Part shown: positions 1 to 5,210 of the stretch, in pieces
Numbering within the stretch: the stretch's first letter is position 1
Layout: every line of letters begins with the position of its first letter
NCBI GenBank assembly: GCA_028717025.1
Contig: JAQUOR010000119.1
Span: 1 to 5,558 of the forward strand
DNA: 5,558 nt
Direction: 5' to 3'
DNA from: Candidatus Omnitrophota bacterium
GTDB lineage: Bacteria > Omnitrophota > Gorgyraeia > Duberdicusellales > 4484-171
Made by a program: the position numbers and the translations under genes
The notes under the pieces: generated by a model
Seen by the model: only the letters and a program-made list of their open reading frames with translations
What the model was told of the DNA's origin: nothing
Database searches by the model: none

Positions 1-25
1 CATAATATTATTTCATTTTAATGTT

Positions 26-244
26 ATGCCGATATTTACCTATCATTGTAAAAAATGCTCGCACACTTTTGAACTCCTCGTTGGCATGAACCAGGATGCC
101 GTCCAGCTTCAATGTCCGCACTGTGGAGCTAAAAGTTTAGAAAAGATATTCTCTGCTTTTAAAATCGGTCATTCCGACACTCAAAGCAGCGGGTCGTCAA
201 AGTGCAGTTCATGTGCAGGGGGAAATTGTTCCAGTTGCCATTGA
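26..244 (+). CDS. FmdB-family zinc-ribbon protein (putative regulatory protein)
   Basis: A 72-residue protein with the typical FmdB opening: MPIFTYHC, then C8-x2-C11, a hydrophobic FELLV stretch, and a second knuckle C30-P-H-C33. Together these four cysteines form a small zinc ribbon. The serine/glycine-rich tail carries four more cysteines (C60, C63, C68, C71), as is common in this family. Family members are called putative regulatory proteins by analogy with FmdB of Methylophilus, but the biochemical role is not established; binding of zinc is inferred from the ribbon. The start at ATG 26 gives the canonical family N-terminus. Only 25 nt lie upstream and no Shine-Dalgarno is visible, so the promoter is outside the window or absent. 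It lies 102 nt upstream of a redox flavoprotein on the same strand, with a palindromic repeat in between, so co-transcription is possible but not shown. The family call is secure; the function is not. Confidence 0.9.
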   Translation: MPIFTYHCKKCSHTFELLVGMNQDAVQLQCPHCGAKSLEKIFSAFKIGHSDTQSSGSSKCSSCAGGNCSSCH

Positions 245-246
245 AA

Positions 247-333
247 ATAGAAGCAGATTACCGCAGAACTAAACGCGGAAGAACGCGGAATCAGCGTAAA
301 TCCGCGTAGATATCCGCGTGTATCCGCTTCTAT
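247..333. repeat. Imperfect palindromic intergenic repeat, ACGCGGA type
   Basis: The gap between the FmdB gene and the reductase gene is nearly filled by nested inverted repeats. The outer arms are ATAGAAGC (247-254) and GCTTCTAT (326-333), a perfect 8-bp match. Inside, ACGCGGA at 273-279 and 283-289 can pair with TCCGCGT at 313-319 and 301-307, giving two 7-bp stems. The units recur about every 10-12 nt, and a shortened TCCGC copy sits at 323-327. The element starts 3 nt after the FmdB stop codon and ends 13 nt before the next ATG. It could act as an RNA hairpin in the transcript (attenuation, mRNA end) or be a dispersed REP/MITE-like element; the sequence alone does not decide. Confidence 0.7.
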
Positions 334-346
334 ATAAAATATAATC

Positions 347-1258
347 ATGAAAGTATACGACTTAATAATCCTTGGGGCAGGGCCCGCAGGCATTACCGCG
401 GCGGTGTATGCCGCCAGAAAGAGAATCGATTTTCTGATAGTTACTCTGGATATCGGAGGCCAGGCTGCATGGAGCGGGGATATCGAGAACTACACCGGCT
501 ATCAATTTATTACCGGTCCGGAATTGGCTCTTAAATTTCAGGAACACATGAACGCATTCGGCATAAAAGTGAACATGCCGCAGGCAGCTAAGCGTCTGAA
601 TAAGAAGGGGAGCCTTATCGAAATTATCACCGACAAAGAAACCTATACCACAAAGGCCTTGATCATCGCCACCGGCAAACGGCCCAGGCCCTTGAACGTT
701 CCAGGAGAAAAAGAGTTTAAAAATAAAGGAGTTACGTATTGCGCGACATGCGATGGCCCTCTCTTTAAAAATAAACCCGTTGCCATTATCGGCGGAGGAA
801 ATTCCGCTCTTGATGCGGCGCTGCAGATGATAAAAATTTCTCCCAAGGTGTATATAATCGACATCGCACCAGAACTTAGCGCAGATCCTGTCATGGTAGG
901 TACCGTCACACAATCTCCTCAGGTAGAAATCTTGAGCAACGCGAAAGTGAAGTCCATATATGGCGATGCTTTTGTGAGAGGAATAGAAATAGAGGTTGCA
1001 GGAACGCTTCGCAGTTTAGCCGTGGAAGGGGTTTTCGTTGAAATCGGTTTGATCCCCAATTACGATTTTTCCGACATTTTACAGACTAACGCAACAGGCG
1101 AAATTATTATCGATGGCCAGAATCGTACCAGCATCGAAGGAATTTTCGCCGCAGGCGATGTCACTGACGTTGTCGAGAAACAGATTATTATTGCCTGCGG
1201 GGAAGGTTCAAAAGCATGTCTTGCGGCGGTTAAATATTTGTCAACGCACAGGTTCTAA
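347..1258 (+). CDS. trxB: Thioredoxin reductase-like FAD/NAD(P)H disulfide reductase, AhpF-like
   Basis: A 303-residue class-II pyridine nucleotide-disulfide oxidoreductase, the usual size for low-Mr thioredoxin reductase. Domains in order are: FAD-binding Rossmann motif GAGPAG (10-15); the GGQ and DIENY segment (38-49); IIATG (106-110); the redox-active pair C132-A-T-C135 followed by DGPLF; the NAD(P)-binding GGGNSA (149-154); and the closing FAD motif IFAAGD (266-271) with KQIIIACGEG (278-287). It should move electrons from a pyridine nucleotide through FAD to a thioredoxin-like or peroxiredoxin partner in the cytosol. The HRRxxxR cluster that binds the NADPH 2'-phosphate in classical TrxB is missing. 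The segment there reads IDIAPELSAD (171-180), very like EFAPEMKAD of AhpF. GVTYCxxCDGPLF and KQIIIA are also AhpF-like, so NADH use is inferred. The N-terminal thioredoxin-fold domain of AhpF is absent, and no ahpC is nearby. No Shine-Dalgarno precedes the ATG. The symbol is given by family; the partner is unknown. Confidence 0.9.
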   Translation: MKVYDLIILGAGPAGITAAVYAARKRIDFLIVTLDIGGQAAWSGDIENYTGYQFITGPELALKFQEHMNAFGIKVNMPQAAKRLNKKGSLIEIITDKETYTTKALIIATGKRPRPLNVPGEKEFKNKGVTYCATCDGPLFKNKPVAIIGGGNSALDAALQMIKISPKVYIIDIAPELSADPVMVGTVTQSPQVEILSNAKVKSIYGDAFVRGIEIEVAGTLRSLAVEGVFVEIGLIPNYDFSDILQTNATGEIIIDGQNRTSIEGIFAAGDVTDVVEKQIIIACGEGSKACLAAVKYLSTHRF

Positions 1259-1281
1259 AAAAGACAGTTGAGAACTTATTG

Positions 1282-1346
1282 CGCGAATCGCCGCGAATAC
1301 GGAGATTGCTAATGACCGCGAATAAAATCATTAGCGAAAATTCGCG
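1282..1346. repeat. Palindromic intergenic repeat, CGCGAAT type, with 8-bp hairpin
   Basis: The 103-nt gap between the reductase and the flavin-binding protein contains three direct CGCGAAT units (1282-1288, 1292-1298, 1317-1323) and one inverted copy ATTCGCG (1340-1346). Between them lies a perfect 8-bp inverted repeat, GCTAATGA (1308-1315) and TCATTAGC (1328-1335), with a 12-nt loop that holds the third CGCGAAT unit. The outer CGCGAAT/ATTCGCG pair can close a second stem. There is no U-tract after it, so a simple intrinsic terminator is unlikely. The element ends 15 nt before the next ATG and just upstream of its Shine-Dalgarno. It resembles the ACGCGGA element upstream of the reductase gene in layout and 10-nt unit spacing, but not in core sequence. 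Confidence 0.7.
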
Positions 1347-1350
1347 TTTA

Positions 1351-1356
1351 AAAGGG
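1351..1356 (+). promoter_or_regulatory. Ribosome binding site of the PNPOx-like gene
   Basis: AAAGGG lies 5 nt before ATG 1362 and fits a Shine-Dalgarno sequence. It supports that start codon. It sits only 4 nt past the end of the CGCGAAT palindromic element, so folding of that element could affect its accessibility (inference). Confidence 0.55.
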
Positions 1357-1361
1357 TAATC

Positions 1362-1826
1362 ATGAAACAATTATCTTCCGACATAATACATTTTCTTGAG
1401 AAACAGGGTTTTGTCGTTATCTCGACCCTTGACGCCTCCGGCAACAGCATTCATTGCTCCGCCAAGGGTATTGTCGGCATAGAAAAGCAAGGGAAAGTGT
1501 ACTTGATTGATTTGTACCGTGCGAAGACCTTTCAGAATCTCATGCGTAATCCCGCGGTAAGCCTTACCGCAGTCGATGAACACCATTTTATGGGTTTTAC
1601 CTTAAAGGGCAAGGCGCAGGTCGTCGAAAGTGACAAAATTCAGAATCATACCATAAAGAAATGGGAAGAGCGGGTCATCCAGAGAATTTCAAAGAGAGTC
1701 ATTAAAAATGTGAGAGAAAACAGACAATCATCCACCCATCCGGAAGCACGTTTCCCTGCGCCCCAATATCTCATCGTGATGACGGTAGAGGAGATTGTCG
1801 ATTTGGCACCCAAGCATCTTAAATAA
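1362..1826 (+). CDS. Pyridoxamine 5'-phosphate oxidase-like FMN-binding split-barrel protein
   Basis: A 154-residue protein with the layout of the PNPOx-like split barrel. It has an N-terminal helix (about 4-15), then strands GFVVISTLDASGNSIHCSA (16-34) and KVYLIDLYRAKTFQNLMRNP (45-64), where the basic R53-A-K55-T segment corresponds to the usual FMN-phosphate-contacting region. A VSLTAV strand (66-71) and a FTLKGKAQVVES strand (79-90) follow. Residues 91-125 look helical and highly charged, and the chain closes with a YLIVMTVEEIVDL strand (136-148). Members bind FMN, F420 or heme and act as small flavin reductases or flavin-binding stress proteins; which one applies here cannot be read from sequence. 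True PNPOx activity is unlikely because the protein is short and no other vitamin B6 gene is nearby. Its position after a disulfide reductase suggests a redox role. A Shine-Dalgarno AAAGGG supports the start. No recognised gene symbol. Confidence 0.8.
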   Translation: MKQLSSDIIHFLEKQGFVVISTLDASGNSIHCSAKGIVGIEKQGKVYLIDLYRAKTFQNLMRNPAVSLTAVDEHHFMGFTLKGKAQVVESDKIQNHTIKKWEERVIQRISKRVIKNVRENRQSSTHPEARFPAPQYLIVMTVEEIVDLAPKHLK

Positions 1827-1944
1827 AACCTTACCGGGAACTCAGTCCCGCAATTTCTCCTGTCCCCCTAAAAATAAGCCAAAGAGACGTTTTTACGCTA
1901 ATTTTCTTGTTTTTTTCTTGATTTTTTCGTAATCTGGTATATCT
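1827..1944. other. Intergenic spacer ahead of the pckG promoter
   Basis: This stretch separates the redox cluster from pckG. A short inverted repeat, CGGGA (1835-1839) and TCCCG (1846-1850), lies 9 nt after the stop codon. It has a 6-nt loop but only 5 bp and no following U-tract, so it is at best a weak terminator. From about 1900 to 1927 the + strand is very T-rich. No coding potential is seen. Confidence 0.4.
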
Positions 1945-1950
1945 TATAAT
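1918..1950 (+). promoter_or_regulatory. Candidate sigma-70-type promoter for pckG-purC
   Basis: A perfect -10 box TATAAT lies at 1945-1950. The -35 is poor. TTGATT (1918-1923) is the best match but gives a 21-nt spacer, and at 17 nt only a T-run (1922-1927) is present. An overlapping alternative is TGG-TATATC with an extended -10 (1935-1943). The expected start of transcription is near 1957, giving a leader of about 120 nt. The weak -35 would fit a need for an activator (inference). Confidence 0.5.
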
Positions 1951-1962
1951 AGTAAAGAAAAA

Positions 1963-2047
1963 AGCCTCATAATCACCATAATCCGTGCTTCCGCAACAAT
2001 ACTGCTGAAATAAAGATAATTTAAAGATTTTTGTGGATTAAGAGGCT
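1963..2047 (+). promoter_or_regulatory. Predicted structured 5' leader of pckG mRNA
   Basis: Two 12-nt arms, AGCCTCATAATC (1963-1974) and GATTAAGAGGCT (2036-2047), pair at 11 of 12 positions, with one A-A mismatch (1969/2041), and enclose 61 nt. Inside, TTCCGCA (1989-1995) and TGCTGAA (2003-2009) can form a 6-of-7 hairpin with a 7-nt loop. The closing stem would begin about 6 nt after the predicted transcription start and end 15 nt before the Shine-Dalgarno. A second CATAATC copy (1977-1983) repeats the one in the left arm (1968-1974) and offers a competing pairing, TAATCC (1979-1984) with GGATTA (2035-2040). The fold is visible by eye; a regulatory role is inference, and I do not recognise a known riboswitch class. 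Confidence 0.4.
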
Positions 2048-2062
2048 GGCGGCATAGCATAA

Positions 2063-2071
2063 AAGGAAGAG
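2063..2071 (+). promoter_or_regulatory. Ribosome binding site of pckG
   Basis: AAGGAAGAG precedes ATG 2078 with about 10 nt between the AAGGA core and the start codon. It is the clearest Shine-Dalgarno in the window and fixes the pckG start. Confidence 0.7.
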
Positions 2072-2077
2072 AAAACT

Positions 2078-3850
2078 ATGGCAACACCGGTAGAGAAATG
2101 GGTAGATGAAGTCGCGCGGTTGACTGAACCAAAGACAATTCATTGGTGTGACGGTTCAGAGCATGAAGCGCGTCGCCTTATTGAGATCGGCCTTAAAGAA
2201 GAAAAAATAAGCGGTAAACCCGTTTTTCATGAGCTTAACCACACGAAGTGGCCCAACGCATATTTACACCGCAGTCACCCTTCCGACGTCGCGCGTACCG
2301 AAAACTTGACGTTTGTCTGTCACTCAAATAAAGAAATTGCAGGCCCTAATAATAATTGGATGGCGCCGCAAGAGGCAAAAGAGGTAATGACGAAATTGTC
2401 TCGCGGATGCATGAAAGGCAGGACCATGTATGCGCTTCCTTTCTGTATGGGCCATCCGGATTCTCCCGCGGCAAAATTCTGCGTTCAAGTCACTGATAAT
2501 TCTTACGTTGCTCTAAGCATGCGCATCATGACTAGGATGGGGGCAGAGGTGCTTGCCAGCATAGGCACAAAAAGCGATTTCATAAAAGGACTACATTCAA
2601 TCGGCGATCTTGATCCCAACCGGCGTTTCATCATGCATTTTCCCAACGAGAACCTGGTATGGAGCGTTGGCTCCGGCTACGGCGGCAATGCCCTGTTGGG
2701 CAAGAAATGTATTTCTCTGCGGCTTGCCTCCTGGATGGGATTTAACGAGGGGTGGCTGGCAGAGCATATGATTATTATCGGCGTAGAGGACCCCAAAGGC
2801 AAAATAGATTATTTAGTCGCCGCACTGCCTTCTGCCTGCGGTAAGACCAATTTAGCCATGCTGCGTTCCAGTCTGCCCGGTTATAAGATATGGACGCTGG
2901 GCGATGATATTGCCTGGCTGCGCATAGGGGATGACGGAAGACTGTGGGCAAATAATCCGGAGATGGGATTTTTCGGGGTTGCTCCGGGAACATCCGTGAA
3001 TACAAACCCTATTATGATAGAAACGCTTAAGGCAGGAACATTCTACCCTACTATTTTTACCAACACTGCGTTGGATACCGACGCGAATGAGCCGTGGTGG
3101 GAGGATTTAACCAGCGCTTATCCTGCGCATCTTCTGGATTGGCAGGGAAATAAATTTGTTCCCGGCCAAAACAAGGCTGCGCATCCGAATTCACGTTTTA
3201 CTGCTTCGATTCTGCAATGTCCGACTATATCGAAGAAATTCGAAGACCCCAAGGGCGTACCTATCTCAGGGATTATTTTAGGCGGCCGGCGCTCCAGCCT
3301 TATCCCGTTAGTCTATGAGAGCTTTGACTGGCAGCATGGCGTTTTTTCCGGCGCTATGATGGGCTCCGAGACAACCGCCGCTGCCGCGCATAGAACAGGA
3401 GTGTTACGCAGGGACCCTATGGCAATGCTTCCTTTCTGCGGGTATAACATGGGTGATTATTTTGCGCATTGGCTTGCCATGGGAAAGAAGCTTAAGCAGC
3501 CGCCGAAAATATTTTTTGTTAATTGGTTTAAGAAAGATGAATCCGGGAAATTCTTATGGCCGGGTTTTGGCGAAAATATCCGGGTGCTTAAATGGATCAT
3601 TGAACGTACCAGAGATATGGCATCGGCGCAGGAAACGCACATTGGCCTTGTTCCCGATATAAAGAGCTTCGATTTATCCGGTTTAACGTTGCCCAAGGAA
3701 AATATCGAAAAAGTTTTTTCTATCGATGAAGGAAAATGGGATGCTGAGCTAAAAGAGGCAGAAGAATTTTTTGAGAAATTCGGTACCCATATGCCTGCGC
3801 AGTTACATGACGAATTCGACATTTTAGAAAAGAAGCTAAAATCGCAATGA
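2078..3850 (+). CDS. pckG: Phosphoenolpyruvate carboxykinase (GTP)
   Basis: A 590-residue cytosolic enzyme converting oxaloacetate + GTP to PEP + CO2 + GDP (gluconeogenesis), reversible for anaplerotic CO2 fixation. Its length is close to the usual 600-620 of the GTP family and it is collinear with the animal enzymes. The conserved sites are present: R73 (human R87, substrate); GSGYGGN (198-204); Mn2+ ligands K210, H230 and D277; kinase-1a P-loop SACGKTN (252-258) with the reactive C254; kinase-2 GDDIAW (275-280); FFGVAPGTS (298-306); nucleotide-binding N371-S-R373; FGGRR-like LGGRR (401-405); and PGFGEN (495-500). The omega-loop lid region falls about 430-440. ATP-type PEPCK lacks this arrangement, so GTP use is well supported. 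The start is fixed by AAGGAAGAG. The stop overlaps the purC start by 4 nt (ATGA). A candidate promoter and structured leader lie upstream. The sequence looks complete and active. Confidence 0.97.
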   Translation: MATPVEKWVDEVARLTEPKTIHWCDGSEHEARRLIEIGLKEEKISGKPVFHELNHTKWPNAYLHRSHPSDVARTENLTFVCHSNKEIAGPNNNWMAPQEAKEVMTKLSRGCMKGRTMYALPFCMGHPDSPAAKFCVQVTDNSYVALSMRIMTRMGAEVLASIGTKSDFIKGLHSIGDLDPNRRFIMHFPNENLVWSVGSGYGGNALLGKKCISLRLASWMGFNEGWLAEHMIIIGVEDPKGKIDYLVAALPSACGKTNLAMLRSSLPGYKIWTLGDDIAWLRIGDDGRLWANNPEMGFFGVAPGTSVNTNPIMIETLKAGTFYPTIFTNTALDTDANEPWWEDLTSAYPAHLLDWQGNKFVPGQNKAAHPNSRFTASILQCPTISKKFEDPKGVPISGIILGGRRSSLIPLVYESFDWQHGVFSGAMMGSETTAAAAHRTGVLRRDPMAMLPFCGYNMGDYFAHWLAMGKKLKQPPKIFFVNWFKKDESGKFLWPGFGENIRVLKWIIERTRDMASAQETHIGLVPDIKSFDLSGLTLPKENIEKVFSIDEGKWDAELKEAEEFFEKFGTHMPAQLHDEFDILEKKLKSQ

Positions 3851-4734
3851 GCGACGTATTACTTTCCACAGAGTTTCCGGATATTAAACTTTTTAAGCGG
3901 GGCAAAGTGCGCGATGTCTACGAAGTAGGCGAGCACCTGCTTGTTGTTTCGACTGACCGTATTTCCGCGTTTGACGTGGTACTTCCCTGCGGCATTCCCC
4001 ATAAAGGGGAGATCTTAAATAAAATTTCCCTCTTCTGGTTTGATTTTACCAAAGATATCATTCCCAATCATATCATTACTGCCGACGTCAACGAATACCC
4101 TTCAAGCCTTACGAAGTACAAAGATATTTTAAGAGGCCGCTCCATGCTGGTGAAGAAAACAAAGCCGCTTACCTTTGAGTGCGTCGTGCGCGGTTATCTA
4201 TCGGGTTCCGCATACAAGGAATACAAAGAAACACAAACGATATGCGGTCTTAAATTTCCTTCAGGATTACGGGAAAGCGAAAAACTGCCGGAAGCGCTCT
4301 TTACGCCGGCAACCAAAGAAGAGCATGGTCATGATATCAATGTGACGGTTTCCGCAATGGAGAAAAGCCTCGGTGCTAAGACTACCGCGCTTGTTCAAAA
4401 CGTAAGCATACAAATATATAGCGAAGCCCTGCGCTATGCCCGGAGTAAAGGGATTATCATTGCGGATACTAAATTTGAATTTGGTTTCGAAGGCGAACGG
4501 CTTATCCTGATTGACGAAGTTTTAACTCCCGATTCTTCCCGGTTTTGGCCGAAAAACGGTTATGCTCCCGGAGGGCCTCAGGCAAGTTTTGACAAACAGT
4601 TCGTGCGTGACTATCTTGAAAGCATACCATGGGACAAAACTTCTCCCGGACCGGTTTTGCCCAAAGAGGTCATCGAAAAAACCCAGCAAAAATACAAAGA
4701 AGCGCTCAAACTACTTGCCGGAATCTCTCTCTGA
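3847..4734 (+). CDS. purC: Phosphoribosylaminoimidazole-succinocarboxamide synthase (SAICAR synthase)
   Basis: A 295-residue enzyme of de novo purine synthesis joining CAIR and L-aspartate with ATP to give SAICAR. Visible motifs are the glycine-rich ATP-binding start KRGKVRDVYEV (17-27), STDRISAFD (35-43), signature 1 VVRGYLSGSAYKEY (113-126), the substrate region HDINVT (162-167) and ADTKFEFG (206-213), and signature 2 LIDEVLTPDSSRFW (221-234). The C-terminal extension (about 247-290, FDKQFVRDYLES through EKTQQKYKEAL) marks the long, ADE1-like form of about 300 residues, rather than the short form of about 237 found in E. coli. The ATG lies within the pckG stop (ATGA) and no strong Shine-Dalgarno precedes it, so translational coupling to pckG is likely. 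No other pur genes are in the window. All recognised motifs look intact. Confidence 0.97.
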   Translation: MSDVLLSTEFPDIKLFKRGKVRDVYEVGEHLLVVSTDRISAFDVVLPCGIPHKGEILNKISLFWFDFTKDIIPNHIITADVNEYPSSLTKYKDILRGRSMLVKKTKPLTFECVVRGYLSGSAYKEYKETQTICGLKFPSGLRESEKLPEALFTPATKEEHGHDINVTVSAMEKSLGAKTTALVQNVSIQIYSEALRYARSKGIIIADTKFEFGFEGERLILIDEVLTPDSSRFWPKNGYAPGGPQASFDKQFVRDYLESIPWDKTSPGPVLPKEVIEKTQQKYKEALKLLAGISL

Positions 4735-4768
4735 CCACCCCACACAAAAACGTTTTTCTACAATATGG

Positions 4769-4796
4769 TTGTCTTTTTTACCCACGATGATATAAT
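4769..4796 (+). promoter_or_regulatory. Extended -10 sigma-70-type promoter for the PilZ genes
   Basis: TTGTCT (4769-4774) serves as a -35 with 4 of 6 consensus bases. A 16-nt spacer follows, then the perfect -10 TATAAT (4791-4796), preceded by TGA (4788-4790), the extended -10 TGn. The transcription start would be near 4803, giving a leader of about 24 nt before ATG 4827. This separates the PilZ pair from pckG-purC as its own transcription unit. It is the best promoter match in the window. Confidence 0.6.
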
Positions 4797-4826
4797 TTTT
4801 TGGATTGGGGAAACAGTTCATAATCT

Positions 4827-5207
4827 ATGAAAGTTATACCGAGGAAAAAGACAAAGAAAGAAAAGCGCAAAAGCCAAAGGCTCTATTTTTGTTTTCCGGT
4901 AAAGTATAAACTCCGGCAGCACGCTCTCCTTAAGGATGCGATAGTCTGCCATGATATCAGCGGTCACGGCGTAAGCGTCCTCCTGCATGAACCATTAAAA
5001 GAAAATCATACTCTTAACGTGATGCTCTACCCTCAAGGCAATCCTGAGCCTATAGATACATTATGTAAGGTAGTCTGGTGTACGAAAAATAACGATGGTG
5101 AATTTAAGGCCGGTCTTGAATTCCTAAAGATCAAGCAAGAGCAAAAATTCATTGATTTTCTTTGCGGTAATCTTATTGAAATTTCGCTCAAAGAACAAGA
5201 GAAGTGA
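4827..5207 (+). CDS. Single-domain PilZ protein (c-di-GMP receptor)
   Basis: A 126-residue protein made of one PilZ domain after a very basic N-terminus (K/R-rich residues 5-18). Both ligand motifs are intact: R14-K-S-Q-R18 (RxxxR) and D43-I-S45-G-H-G48 (DxSxxG). The rest follows the PilZ barrel: VSVLLHEPL (49-57), HTLNVMLY (61-68), CKVVWCTK (80-87) and GLEFLKI (96-102), then a C-terminal helix (about 103-114). It probably binds c-di-GMP in the cytosol and passes the signal to a partner, such as motility, secretion or exopolysaccharide machinery; the partner is unknown. The start puts the RxxxR motif near the N-terminus as usual. Its Shine-Dalgarno is poor (a TTGGGGA stretch about 16 nt upstream). 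A good extended -10 promoter lies upstream, and a paralogue follows 3 nt after the stop. No transmembrane segment or other domain is seen. Confidence 0.88.
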   Translation: MKVIPRKKTKKEKRKSQRLYFCFPVKYKLRQHALLKDAIVCHDISGHGVSVLLHEPLKENHTLNVMLYPQGNPEPIDTLCKVVWCTKNNDGEFKAGLEFLKIKQEQKFIDFLCGNLIEISLKEQEK

Positions 5208-5210
5208 CGT

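Noticed and set aside
340..345. TATAAT just before the reductase ATG as a -10 box
   Set aside because: It ends 1 nt before the start codon, so transcription would begin inside the gene, and no -35 is present; the surrounding run is simply A/T-rich.
362..913. Antisense 183-codon open frame across the reductase gene
   Set aside because: It lies wholly inside the strongly supported trxB-like gene, and its translation has no recognisable motif and unusual composition. A second antisense frame at 643-909 is of the same kind.
247..1346. Repeat units at the two gaps as a CRISPR array
   Set aside because: Units are only 7 nt, occur in both orientations within each element and have no uniform spacers; they form palindromes, not a repeat-spacer array.
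1835..1850. CGGGA/TCCCG hairpin after the PNPOx-like gene as intrinsic terminator
   Set aside because: Only 5 bp with a 6-nt loop and no U-tract directly after it; too weak to call as a terminator.
3457..3822. Antisense 121-codon open frame across the 3' part of pckG
   Set aside because: It is a shadow of the PEPCK coding sequence; the low-complexity serine-rich translation and lack of promoter or ribosome binding site argue against a gene.
4746..4774. AAAAACGTTTTT palindrome and ACAA/TTGT hairpin after purC as terminator
   Set aside because: The 12-nt palindrome is nearly all A/T with no loop, and the ACAA/TTGT stem before the T-run has only 4 weak pairs. The TTGTCT there is better explained as the -35 of the PilZ promoter.
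4562..4795. Alternative + frame overlapping the end of purC
   Set aside because: It overlaps the conserved C-terminal extension of purC in another frame, has no ribosome binding site or family resemblance, and runs through the PilZ promoter.
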